A DNA stretch of 25,733 nucleotides, from contig PUPA01000029.1 of the NCBI GenBank assembly GCA_003552885.1, forward strand, positions 1 to 25,733, given 5' to 3'. Within the stretch, counting starts at the first letter, position 1, and each line of letters begins with the position of its first letter. Source of the DNA: Natrialbaceae archaeon (GTDB lineage Archaea; Halobacteriota; Halobacteria; Halobacteriales; Natrialbaceae). The position numbers were made by a program, and so were the translations under genes. Below, one piece after another: positions 13,750 through 20,424 of this stretch. A model generated the notes under the pieces. It ran no database searches. It was not told the origin of the DNA and saw only the letters and a list, made by a program, of their open reading frames with translations.

Positions 13750-13813
13750 GAGCGGCCGTCCGGCCGACAGCGGACCGAACGGCCGTTCGGTCGGTAGGAG
13801 CGTGAGCGGCCGT
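13750..13813. repeat. CGGCCG repeat cluster with a perfect 20-bp palindrome
   Basis: The 177-bp gap between the membrane protein and the M48 protease holds GACCGAACGGCCGTTCGGTC at 13773-13792, a perfect 20-bp palindrome. Around it CGGCCG occurs four times in 60 bp (13753, 13761, 13780, 13807), two of them inside identical GAGCGGCCGT direct repeats at 13750-13759 and 13804-13813. No coding frame explains it. It lies 40-105 bp upstream of the protease TATA-like box. It may be a dimeric operator, an enhancer-like site for an archaeal regulator, or a terminator stem for the upstream gene. Confidence 0.6.
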
Positions 13814-13855
13814 TTTGACATCGGGGGACGCCGACGACCGTTCGACTGACGGACA

Positions 13856-13865
13856 GATTTATTTC
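13856..13865 (+). promoter_or_regulatory. TATA-like box of the M48 protease operon
   Basis: GATTTATTTC preceded by GGACA lies ~40 bp before the ATG at 13901, implying a leader of 10-15 nt. It is the strongest AT-rich element in this intergenic region. Confidence 0.5.
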
Positions 13866-13900
13866 GGCTCCGCCCGCTTCTCCCTCCAAGCCCCCGAGCC

Positions 13901-14938
13901 ATGTCCCTCCGGACCGACGCCGCCCCGAGCGCCGACCGCGAGCTTCGCGTGCGTATGGGGGTCACGCTCCTCTTTCTCCTCGTCCTCCCGTTCGCGTTCG
14001 TCTACACGTTCCTCCTGCTGGCGAACACCGTCGGCATCGCGTTGCTCGAGTGGGCCACCGAGCGACCCTACCACGGCGAGTTCTACGTCGATCCCGTCGT
14101 CCTCACCGTCGTCGTCCTCGGCGGCTTCGCCGTCCAGTACCGGTACGGGCCCACCGCGGTCCTCGAGAGCGTCGACGCCAGGCGGGTGACCGCCGAGGAG
14201 TACCCCGACCTGCACGCGACGGTCACCCGGCTCGCCGCCCAGGCCGGCGTCCCCGGGCCGGACGTGGCCGTCCTCGAGGCTGACCTCCCGAACGCCTTCG
14301 CGGTGGGAACCGCCGACGACGGGACGGTCGTCGTCTCGACGGGACTGCTCGACTCCCTCGAGAACCGGGAGCTCGAGGCGGCCCTCGCCCACGAGCTGGC
14401 CCACCTCGGCAACCGCGACGCGAGCCTGATGACCGTCGCCTGGCTGTTGCCGACGATCACCTACTACCTCGCGGCGGCCGCGTTCTGGGTACTGTACGGC
14501 TTCTACCGGCTGCTGGGTGCCGGCGCGGGCGGCGGGAGCCGCGACGGCCGTGGGCTGGCGGTCGCCGCCGTCGTCATCACCGTCACCGCCGTTCTCACGA
14601 TGGCCGTCTCGGCGATGTTCTGGGTCGCGAGCGTCCTCCTCTACCGGCTGCTCTCGCGACACCGGGAGTACGCCGCCGACCGGGGGGCCGCGGCGATCAC
14701 CGGCGATCCCGCGGCGCTGGCGAACGCCCTGGAGCGCATCGACGGGACGATGCCCGAGATCCCCGACGAGGACCTCCGGCGGTACGACGGCGGCGTCGAG
14801 GCGCTCTACCTCGCGCCGCTCGAAGCCCGGGCGTTCGGCTCGAAGGAGCTGATCAGCACCGACATCTTCCCGGACAGCCACCCGCCGACCGACGAGCGGA
14901 TCGACCGGCTCCGGGAGATCGCGCGGGGCGGGCTATGA
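13901..14938 (+). CDS. htpX: M48/HtpX-like membrane zinc metalloprotease
   Basis: A 345-residue integral membrane protease; HtpX relatives degrade misfolded membrane proteins. Two N-terminal membrane helices (LLFLLVLPFAFVYTFLLLA; VVLTVVVLGGFAVQY) precede the catalytic domain. H164 and H168 in AALAHELAHLGNRD form the zinc site with E165 as base, and E256 in SRHREYAADRGA is the third ligand. Two more membrane helices lie between (ITYYLAAAAFWVLYGFY; AAVVITVTAVLTMAVSAMFWV), and the family's closing motif SHPPTDERIDRL is present. The TGA stop overlaps the ATG of the next gene (ATGA at 14935-14938), so the two are translationally coupled. Assignment to M48 is firm; orthology to bacterial HtpX is less certain because archaeal members have diverged. 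Confidence 0.92.
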   Translation: MSLRTDAAPSADRELRVRMGVTLLFLLVLPFAFVYTFLLLANTVGIALLEWATERPYHGEFYVDPVVLTVVVLGGFAVQYRYGPTAVLESVDARRVTAEEYPDLHATVTRLAAQAGVPGPDVAVLEADLPNAFAVGTADDGTVVVSTGLLDSLENRELEAALAHELAHLGNRDASLMTVAWLLPTITYYLAAAAFWVLYGFYRLLGAGAGGGSRDGRGLAVAAVVITVTAVLTMAVSAMFWVASVLLYRLLSRHREYAADRGAAAITGDPAALANALERIDGTMPEIPDEDLRRYDGGVEALYLAPLEARAFGSKELISTDIFPDSHPPTDERIDRLREIARGGL

Positions 14939-16089
14939 GACGTCGCCGGGAGCTGCTGGCCGCGGTCGGTGCCGGGCTGGCGGCGGGCGTCGCCGGCTGT
15001 GGCTACCGGGCCGGGGCCGGCGACCTCGCCTGGGACCGCAGGGGTACAACGGGGTCGACGGTGGCGCCGAACCGGAGCGACCGGAGGTGGCTCACGGACG
15101 GCGAGTCGCTGGTCGGCGTTCTCAACCAGTCCGGTCGAACCCACGACTTCGAGAGCGGCCAGTGGCGCGAGTTCAGCAACGCCCACGTGAGCGTCTACGA
15201 CGCCGCCGGCGACCGCCGCTGGCGGGCCGAGACGGACGACCGCCGGCTCCAGGCCGACGGCGAACCGGCGGTCGCCGAGGGGAGCGCGTACCTGCCCCTC
15301 GAAGGCGGGATCGTCGCCGCGGTCGGTCCCGACGGCGACGAGGAGGGCGGCGGCGAGGTCCGCTGGACGGCCGAGGTGGGCGAGTCCGACCTCCGGCTGG
15401 CCGCGAGCGGTCGGATGATCGTCGCCGCGGGCGAGCGCGCGGTCTACGGGTTCGATCCGGACGACGGCGGGGAGCTGTTCGCGATCGACGTCGGCACGGA
15501 CGTCCCCGGGCTCGCCGTCGACGGCGATCGGGCCTGGGCGAGGACCGGCGGGGACGAGCCCCGGCTCCTCGTCCTCGACGCGGGCGGCCGGCGGGCCACG
15601 GCCGCGCTGTCCGACGGGGTGAGGTGGCTGGAGGCGGCCGCCGGCCGCGCGTTCGTCGGACCGGTCGACGACGGCCTCGCGTGGGGGTTCGACGACGACG
15701 CTGAACGCGTGGTCGCCCCCGAGGTCGGCGGGCTCGCCAGCGACCGACCGCTCGTCGGGGACGAGCGACTCTACCACGCCGGCCGGGACGGGACCCTCGC
15801 CGTCGACGCCCGGAGCGGCGAGGTGCTCTGGCGTCGCGAGCTGGCGCTTCCCGGCGAACGCGTCGCCACCGCCGACGGCCTGTACGGACACGGCTCGCTC
15901 CCGGCGGCCGACGGCTGTGGCCTCGTGGCGGTCGACGCCGACGGCGAGAAACGGTGGTCGGCGTCGCTCCCGGACGAGCCGGGCTGTTCGGGGGAGTTGT
16001 TCGCGCTGGGAGACCGGCTCGTCGTCGTCGACGGCTCCCGGCTGTACGGCTTCCACGCCCGAGAAGGCCGTCGGCGCGGCGTGGTGTAG
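14935..16089 (+). CDS. Tat-exported lipoprotein with PQQ-like beta-propeller repeats
   Basis: A 384-residue protein. The N-terminus MRRRRELLAAVGAGLAAG has the arginine-rich start and moderately hydrophobic core of a Tat signal, and VAGC (19-22) is a lipobox, so it is probably exported folded and lipid-anchored at C22. The rest consists of repeated blade-like segments (VSVYDAAGDRRWRAE, VYGFDPDDGGELFAID, TLAVDARSGEVLWRREL, LVAVDADGEKRWSASL, RLYGFHAREGRR), characteristic of PQQ_2/propeller proteins. These usually serve as protein-binding scaffolds, as in BamB, and no PQQ enzyme motif is seen. The ATG overlaps the protease stop by four bases. Together they may form an envelope quality-control pair; this is inference. 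Confidence 0.82.
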   Translation: MRRRRELLAAVGAGLAAGVAGCGYRAGAGDLAWDRRGTTGSTVAPNRSDRRWLTDGESLVGVLNQSGRTHDFESGQWREFSNAHVSVYDAAGDRRWRAETDDRRLQADGEPAVAEGSAYLPLEGGIVAAVGPDGDEEGGGEVRWTAEVGESDLRLAASGRMIVAAGERAVYGFDPDDGGELFAIDVGTDVPGLAVDGDRAWARTGGDEPRLLVLDAGGRRATAALSDGVRWLEAAAGRAFVGPVDDGLAWGFDDDAERVVAPEVGGLASDRPLVGDERLYHAGRDGTLAVDARSGEVLWRRELALPGERVATADGLYGHGSLPAADGCGLVAVDADGEKRWSASLPDEPGCSGELFALGDRLVVVDGSRLYGFHAREGRRRGVV

Positions 16090-16091
16090 TC

Positions 16092-16128
16092 CTACGTCGT
16101 CCACGACGGGGCCGTCGGCACGACGTGG
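16092..16128. terminator. Hairpin between convergent genes, candidate bidirectional terminator
   Basis: ACGTCGT (16094-16100) pairs with ACGACGT (16120-16126), and inside it CGACGG (16104-16109) pairs with CCGTCG (16112-16117), separated by small internal bulges. The outer stem can extend to 16092/16128 through one wobble pair. It falls exactly between the stop of the lipoprotein gene (16089) and that of the leftward DUF7344 gene (16136). There is no following T-run, which archaeal termination often needs, so it may instead protect mRNA 3' ends. Confidence 0.4.
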
Positions 16129-16135
16129 TGTACTC

Positions 16136-16495
16136 TCACCTCGCGCCGGCCGGCAGGAGGTCGAGGTACGGCCGGAGTTCGGCGGCCGGCACCGACAGCT
16201 CCACGAGCTCGGTAGCGGGATCGTACGCCACGACCCCGGCTTCGACCAGCGTCGGCAGGCTCCGGTGGTGGAGGTCGACGAGGATCCGCTCGTACCGATC
16301 GCGGTTCGGCTCGCCCTCCCGTATCGCGACGTACTCCGCTATGTCGCCGAGGTAGATCGCTCCTGCCCTGCGAGCGAGGTAGACGACCGCGTACTGGCGT
16401 CGCTCCTCCGAGAGCGCCCGGAACATCCGCGTGACGGGGACCGACGGAGAGTGTGGAACCGGCTCCGTCGTGCCCCTTCGTTCGTTTGTTGGCAT
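16136..16495 (-). CDS. DUF7344 winged-helix regulator-like protein
   Basis: A 119-residue haloarchaeal protein. VTRMFRALSEERRQYAVVYLARR (21-43) is the start of a DUF7344/HTH domain, followed by the helix-turn-helix segment LGDIAEYVAIREG, then RYERILVDLHHRSLPTLVEAGVVAYDPATE, the conserved 'L.H.HLP.L..AGVV.YD' segment of the family. It probably binds DNA; targets are unknown. The ATG at 16495 follows a Shine-Dalgarno GGAGGAG (minus, 16507-16501) by 5 nt, unlike most genes here. The C-terminus ELRPYLDLLPAGAR may form an oligomerisation helix. It converges with the PQQ lipoprotein gene. Confidence 0.82.
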   Translation of the reverse strand: MPTNERRGTTEPVPHSPSVPVTRMFRALSEERRQYAVVYLARRAGAIYLGDIAEYVAIREGEPNRDRYERILVDLHHRSLPTLVEAGVVAYDPATELVELSVPAAELRPYLDLLPAGAR

Positions 16496-16500
16496 AATCG

Positions 16501-16590
16501 CTCCTCCGGGGGTGCCCCCTGCCGGCGAAAACCGGCCCGGAAGCCGTCCGTCCCCGGATACTCGGAGAACGGGTGGGACGGAGATATACT
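16501..16590 (-). promoter_or_regulatory. Structured leader and promoter of the DUF7344 gene
   Basis: On the minus strand a TATA-like AGTATATCTC sits near 16586-16577, implying a transcript start around 16555 and a leader of about 60 nt. The leader holds two adjacent hairpins, GCCGG/CCGGC with a six-base loop (16521-16536) and GGGGG-TG-CCCCC (16508-16519), and then GGAGGAG next to the start codon. The second stem abuts the ribosome site and could limit its access. A regulatory role is inference. Confidence 0.4.
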
Positions 16591-16651
16591 TTCTTACGGT
16601 ATCGGAGGTTCGAACTGAACGTCAGGGTGGCCTGAAAGTCCCCGACGACGG

Positions 16652-16864
16652 TCACTCCTCGAGCAGCTCGGGTTCGTAGGGTGGACTCTCGGTACCGTCC
16701 ACACGTCGGACGGCGACCGTCCAGTCGGGTGCGTCGGCGACCGGGGTCGTCACCGACCAGCTCCCCTCGACGGTCTCACCCGTCGCGTAGCTCTCCAGCA
16801 AAAGCGCACGCAGGCGCCGTTCGAAGTCGGTTCCAGGCTCTGGGTCGGTGATCTCGGTTACCAT
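16652..16864 (-). CDS. Small acidic protein of unknown function
   Basis: A 70-residue protein, starting MVTEITDPEPGTDFERRLRALLLESYATG and ending SPPYEPELLEE. It looks like a helix (DFERRLRALLLESYA) followed by beta strands (VEGSWSVTTP, DWTVAVRRV) and an acidic tail. The reading frame is open to 17014, but the upstream part is arginine-rich and overlaps the pyrophosphatase tail. The ATG at 16864 is chosen because TATA-like GGGTTATCACC (minus, ~16914-16904) lies ~45 bp upstream. I do not recognise a family, but composition and codon use fit a real haloarchaeal gene. It lies 77 bp downstream of ppa on the same strand. Confidence 0.65.
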   Translation of the reverse strand: MVTEITDPEPGTDFERRLRALLLESYATGETVEGSWSVTTPVADAPDWTVAVRRVDGTESPPYEPELLEE

Positions 16865-16941
16865 GGAGGGGCGGGCCGTGGGCACGCAGGGTTCGTACCC
16901 TCCCCACGGTGATAACCCCGTCGGCGGGGAGGGCCGCCCGA

Positions 16942-17475
16942 TCAGCCGAAGTGTTCCTCGTAGAGCTCCTGGGCGTGTTCGATCGCGTCGTAGGCGGCCT
17001 GCCTGTCCTCCCACCCCAGGGTCTCGACCTCCTTGCCCTCCTCTAAGTTCTTGTACGTCGAAAAGAACTCGTCGATCTCGTCGAGTCGCTGCTGGGGGAT
17101 GTCCTCCAGATCCTCGATGTGGTCGTAGCGGGGCTCTTCGACGGGCACGGCGATCACCTTGTCGTCCTGCTCGCCGTCGTCGTCCATCCGCATCAACGCG
17201 ACGGGACGGACCTCGACGATACAGCCGGGGAACGTCGCGTCCTCGACGAGCACGAGCACGTCGAAGGGGTCCTCGTCGTCGTAGTACGACTGTGGGATGA
17301 AGCCGTAGTCGGAGGGGTAGTGGACGTTCGAGTGGAGGACGCGGTCGAGCACGACTCCCGGGACGTCCTTGTCGTACTCGTACTTGTTACGCTCGCCTTT
17401 CAGGCACTCGACGACGGCGTAAATCTCCGCTGGCGGGTTCGGCCCGGTCTCGAGGTCTTCCCACAGGTTTACCAT
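16942..17475 (-). CDS. ppa: Inorganic pyrophosphatase (family I, soluble)
   Basis: Hydrolyses pyrophosphate to two phosphates in the cytoplasm, pulling biosynthetic reactions forward. The 177-residue protein has the family I layout: KGERNKYEYDKD (26-37) with K31 and E33 at the active site, HYPSDYGFIPQSYYDDEDPFDVLVLVED (52-79) carrying the Mg-binding aspartates D67, D69 and D72, and VIAVPVEEPRYDHI. Length matches archaeal and bacterial homologues. The ATG at 17475 follows a TATA-like CTTTTTGATC (minus, ~17503-17494) by ~25 bp, so a leaderless mRNA is likely; the open frame up to 17616 is not coding. It is divergent from the PadR gene. Confidence 0.95.
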   Translation of the reverse strand: MVNLWEDLETGPNPPAEIYAVVECLKGERNKYEYDKDVPGVVLDRVLHSNVHYPSDYGFIPQSYYDDEDPFDVLVLVEDATFPGCIVEVRPVALMRMDDDGEQDDKVIAVPVEEPRYDHIEDLEDIPQQRLDEIDEFFSTYKNLEEGKEVETLGWEDRQAAYDAIEHAQELYEEHFG

Positions 17476-17630
17476 GTCACCGTTTCGACGGTCGATCAAA
17501 AAGTACTTTCCCAATCGTATCCGTGGTGACGGTGTCGATGGTCGGATTCCGCCCGGACGCTCGGACGAAACCGCGTGACCGGCCGCGTTCGCCGCGCTGT
17601 GACGGACTCGACGCACGACTGGTTGAGAAA

Positions 17631-17661
17631 CCTTAAATAGTCAGGTGACATTTAAACACCT
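17631..17661 (+). promoter_or_regulatory. PadR promoter: TATA box and start-codon-adjacent inverted repeat
   Basis: CCTTAAATAG (17631-17640) is a good TATA box ~27 bp before the ATG. Between it and the start codon lies the inverted repeat AGGTG (17643-17647) and CACCT (17657-17661), separated by nine AT-rich bases and ending at the base before ATG 17662. PadR proteins usually repress their own genes, so this is a good candidate operator; the sequence differs from the bacterial ATGT-8-ACAT consensus. Confidence 0.5.
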
Positions 17662-18021
17662 ATGTCAGAGGCACGATCGATAACGGGCAGTCAGGGCATC
17701 GCACGGGAACTGACGGCGTTCCAGACGAACATCCTCACCGTACTCACCAGCGAGCCGATGTACGGGCTGGCGATCAAACGCGAGCTCGAGGCGTACTACG
17801 GCACGGAGGTCAACCACGGACGACTCTACCCGAACCTGGATGAGCTCGTCGAGCTCGGACTCGTCGAGAAAAGCGAGCTTGACAAGCGGACGAACCAGTA
17901 CGAGCTGACCGACGACGGCTACGCGGCCGTGATGGACGGTCTCGAATGGGCGTTCTCGAAGCTCGTCACCGGCGAGAGTCGGGCCGAGGAGGTCTGCGAG
18001 CTGGTCGACGGGAACCTGTAG
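17662..18021 (+). CDS. PadR-family transcriptional regulator
   Basis: A 119-residue winged-helix repressor. LTAFQTNILTVLTSEPMYGLAIKRELEAYYGTEVNHGRLYPNLDELVELGLVEKSELDKRTNQYELTDDGY is the complete PadR domain, with the MYGLAI turn, the HGRLYPNLDEL recognition helix and the wing ending in the Y-L-T-DDG motif. A short C-terminal helix (WAFSKLVTGESRAEEVCELVDGNL) would mediate dimerisation. PadR proteins repress their own and neighbouring genes in response to small molecules or stress. The gene is divergent from ppa across 186 bp and converges on the DUF7108-like gene, with 15 bp between the stop codons. The effector is unknown. Confidence 0.93.
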   Translation: MSEARSITGSQGIARELTAFQTNILTVLTSEPMYGLAIKRELEAYYGTEVNHGRLYPNLDELVELGLVEKSELDKRTNQYELTDDGYAAVMDGLEWAFSKLVTGESRAEEVCELVDGNL

Positions 18022-18036
18022 GCTCCGGCGGCGAGT

Positions 18037-18603
18037 TCACTCGGGCACGGGCTCGCCGGCGAGTTCGAACGCGAGCGCGATCGACTCCGCTATGGCCTCC
18101 CGCTGGTCCGCCGAGGGCCAGGCGTTTCTGACGAAGTACTCCTCGCGAAACTCCCGCAGCTCCGCGGCCGTCGCCGACGCGATCGGCTTCGCGCAGTGGT
18201 TGCCCATGAAGTCCGCGAGCGCGTCGGCGTTCTCGCCGTGGACGGCCCCTCCCTCGCGGCGGACGGCCGCGGCCAGCTCGCGGTTCTCGGCGTCGACGGC
18301 CGACCAGTCCTCGGGATCGCCCGGCCCCTCGAGGGGGAGTTCGACGGCCCGCGAGAGGTCCTCGATCCGGTCGGTGCGGACCGTGCCGTCATCGAGCCAC
18401 TCCTCGGGGTGGATCACGAGGTAGTCGTCCTCTCGGAGCCGTGCGGTGAAGCCGTGGGGTTCGAGGATCCGTTCGCGGCGCCGCCGGTAGGCCGCCCGCT
18501 CGCCGTCGTCGGTCGCCCGCCTCGCGAGCCGGGTCAGCCGCTCGACCTCGTCGGTCACGTCGGCGGGGAGCTCTACCCCCTCGGTCGGTTCGTGGTCGCT
18601 CAC
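18037..18603 (-). CDS. Conserved haloarchaeal rnhA-operon protein (DUF7108-like)
   Basis: A 188-residue acidic protein downstream of rnhA on the same strand. ELPADVTDEVERLTRLARRATDD near the start, HGFTARLREDDYLVIHPEEWLDDGTVRTDRIEDLSRAVELPLEGPGDPEDW in the middle and ALADFMGNHCAKPIASATAAELREFREEYFVRNAWPSADQ at the end match my memory of haloarchaeal proteins annotated 'rnhA operon protein'. The function is unknown. The GTG at 18603 is proposed as the start; an in-frame GTG at 18741 would add 46 low-complexity residues and overlap rnhA by 41 bp, although GAGGT precedes it at Shine-Dalgarno distance. The family name is recalled, not searched. Confidence 0.78.
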   Translation of the reverse strand: MSDHEPTEGVELPADVTDEVERLTRLARRATDDGERAAYRRRRERILEPHGFTARLREDDYLVIHPEEWLDDGTVRTDRIEDLSRAVELPLEGPGDPEDWSAVDAENRELAAAVRREGGAVHGENADALADFMGNHCAKPIASATAAELREFREEYFVRNAWPSADQREAIAESIALAFELAGEPVPE

Positions 18604-18700
18604 GTCCCCGGCTGTAGGTGGTCCCGGGATTTCGTCCTGTCGATCGCGGGCCGACGGTGGCGTTCCGTCGCGGCGCGGTCCGCCGTCGCCGACGCCGCCG

Positions 18701-19294
18701 TCACCCCTTTTCGAGTGCGTCGTTCGCGAGCTCGTCGGCACGTTCGTTGACCTCGCGAGGGACGTGCTCTAGCGTCCACTCCTCGAACGAGGAGAGCAGC
18801 TCGTGGACGGTCACCCGCCTCTCGCGGAGTTCGGGGTTTCTGGTCTCGTACTCCCCGCGGACCTGTTTGACGATCAGTTCGGAGTCCCCCCTCGCGTGGA
18901 CCTCCTCGTAGCCGTACTCGCGGGCGGCCTCGAGCGCCGCGATCAGCGCCTCGTACTCCGCGCGGTTGTTCGTCGTCCGACCGATCCGCTCGCTCCCTTC
19001 GGCGACGACGCCGTCGCCGGTGACGATCAGCCAGCCGACCGCCGCGGGGCCGGGGTTCCCGCGGGCGGCGCCGTCGAAGTAGACGTGTGCGCGCCCACCG
19101 CCGTCCCGCAGGAGCGTCTCGACGTCCCGCGGGCGTTCGCCCTGGATCACGACCTTCCCGTCGTAGGCGACGGCCGTCGCGGCGCCGTGGGACGCCCGCC
19201 AGCGTTCGTGGTCGGTGTTGCCCGCCTCGACCGTCACGCCCGCCTCCTCGAGGCGCTCGCGCGCCCGTTCGGGATCACACTCGATGACCGGCAT
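18701..19294 (-). CDS. rnhA: Ribonuclease HI
   Basis: Cleaves the RNA strand of RNA-DNA hybrids, removing primers and R-loops. The 197-residue protein has an N-terminal ~65-residue domain (MPVIECDPERARERLEEAG to ERPRDVETLLRDGG) and a C-terminal RNase H fold: HVYFDGAARGNPGPAAVGW with D74, TTNNRAEYEALIAAL with E113, ARGDSELIVKQV with D137 and ERADELANDAL with D192, the full DEDD set. The ATG at 19294 has Shine-Dalgarno GGAGGTG (minus, 19308-19302) seven bases upstream and a TATA-like GATTTTACCC (19327-19318) about 29 bp upstream, supporting it over the long upstream open frame. It is divergent from the TFB gene. Confidence 0.93.
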   Translation of the reverse strand: MPVIECDPERARERLEEAGVTVEAGNTDHERWRASHGAATAVAYDGKVVIQGERPRDVETLLRDGGGRAHVYFDGAARGNPGPAAVGWLIVTGDGVVAEGSERIGRTTNNRAEYEALIAALEAAREYGYEEVHARGDSELIVKQVRGEYETRNPELRERRVTVHELLSSFEEWTLEHVPREVNERADELANDALEKG

Positions 19295-19301
19295 CGTGCG
19301 C

Positions 19302-19308
19302 CACCTCC
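19302..19308 (-). promoter_or_regulatory. Shine-Dalgarno site of rnhA
   Basis: Minus-strand GGAGGTG, seven bases before the ATG at 19294. It fixes the rnhA start and is one of the few strong ribosome sites in the window. Confidence 0.5.
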
Positions 19309-19420
19309 CCCGGACCCGGGTAAAATCTTTCCGGTTCGTAAACGAAAACCGGCTGGTTACCCGCCCCAGCCGTGGCTTTTCGGCACATTCACCGTTTCGG
19401 ATATCTGCCCGTTCCAAGGG

Positions 19421-19430
19421 TTTATATATC
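19421..19430 (+). promoter_or_regulatory. TATA box of the TFB gene
   Basis: TTTATATATC, preceded by purine-rich CCAAGGG that could serve as BRE, is centred ~31 bp before the ATG at 19456. It is the closest match to the archaeal TATA consensus in the window. A second AT-rich ACTATAAAAG lies at 19441-19450, next to the expected start of transcription. Confidence 0.7.
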
Positions 19431-19455
19431 TTGATCTTACTACTATAAAAGTGCG

Positions 19456-20418
19456 ATGACACGGTCCACCCGCCAGCGGGAGCGCGTTCGTGAGATGGAC
19501 GAGGCCGAGGAGTCAGAAGGGGTACGTTCCTGCCCCGAATGTTCCTCGGAGAACCTCGTCAAGGACTCCGACCGGGGTGAGCTCATCTGTGAAGACTGTG
19601 GGCTCGTCGTGGAAGAAGAGAAGATCGACCCCGGCCCGGAATGGCGGGCGTTCAATCACCAGGAACGACAGCAAAAGTCCCGCGTCGGCGCCCCGACGAC
19701 ACAGACGATGCACGATAAGGGGCTGACGACGACGATCGACTGGAAGGACAAAGACGCCTACGGCCGCTCTATCTCCTCGAAGAAACGCAGCCAGATGCAC
19801 CGGCTGCGCAAGTGGCAAGAACGGATCCGAACCAAAGACGCAGGCGAGCGAAACCTCCAGTTCGCGCTGAGCGAGATCGATCGGATGGCCTCCGCCCTGG
19901 GGGTCCCGCGGTCGGTCCGGGAGGTCGCGTCGGTGATCTACCGGCGGGCGCTCAAGGAAGATCTGATCCGCGGACGGTCGATCGAGGGCGTCGCCACCTC
20001 GGCGCTGTACGCCGCCTGCCGGAAGGAAGGTATCCCACGGAGCCTAGAGGAGATCTCAGAAGTCTCCCGCGTCGAACGCAAAGAGATCGGTCGCACGTAT
20101 CGGTACATCTCACAGGAACTCGGCCTCGAGATGAAACCCGTCGACCCGAAAAAGTACGTCCCCCGCTTCTGTTCTGAACTCCAGCTCTCAGAGGAGGTCC
20201 AGACCAAAGCCAACGAGATCATCGAGAAGACAGCCGAGGAGGGGCTGCTCTCCGGAAAGTCCCCGACCGGCTACGCAGCCGCCGCGATCTACGCCGCCTC
20301 GTTGCTCTGCAACGAAAAGAAGACCCAGCGGGAGGTCGCCGACGTCGCCCAGGTGACCGAGGTGACGATCCGCAACCGCTACCAGGAACAGATCGAAGCG
20401 ATGGGCATCCACGGCTGA
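19456..20418 (+). CDS. tfb: Transcription initiation factor TFB
   Basis: The archaeal TFIIB homologue, which binds TBP-DNA and the BRE and recruits RNA polymerase. The 320-residue protein has the N-terminal zinc ribbon (C26, C29, C45, C48 in SCPECSSENL and LICEDCGLV), the B-reader/linker region (EWRAFNHQERQQKSRVGAPTT, then GRSISSKKRSQMHRLRKWQERI) and two cyclin repeats (about 125-210 and 220-310), the second with VTEVTIRNRYQEQ as its recognition helix. Haloarchaea usually carry several tfb genes; the paralogue cannot be named from this window. The ATG at 19456 fits the TATA box spacing; MDEAEE at 19495 is a less likely start. It converges on dnaG, six bases between the stops. Confidence 0.96.
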   Translation: MTRSTRQRERVREMDEAEESEGVRSCPECSSENLVKDSDRGELICEDCGLVVEEEKIDPGPEWRAFNHQERQQKSRVGAPTTQTMHDKGLTTTIDWKDKDAYGRSISSKKRSQMHRLRKWQERIRTKDAGERNLQFALSEIDRMASALGVPRSVREVASVIYRRALKEDLIRGRSIEGVATSALYAACRKEGIPRSLEEISEVSRVERKEIGRTYRYISQELGLEMKPVDPKKYVPRFCSELQLSEEVQTKANEIIEKTAEEGLLSGKSPTGYAAAAIYAASLLCNEKKTQREVADVAQVTEVTIRNRYQEQIEAMGIHG

Positions 20419-20424
20419 CTCGCG

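Noticed and set aside
18604..18741. Earlier GTG start for the DUF7108-like gene
   Set aside because: The extra 46 residues are low-complexity with weaker codon bias and would overlap rnhA, although a GAGGT lies at ribosome-site distance; left as an alternative.
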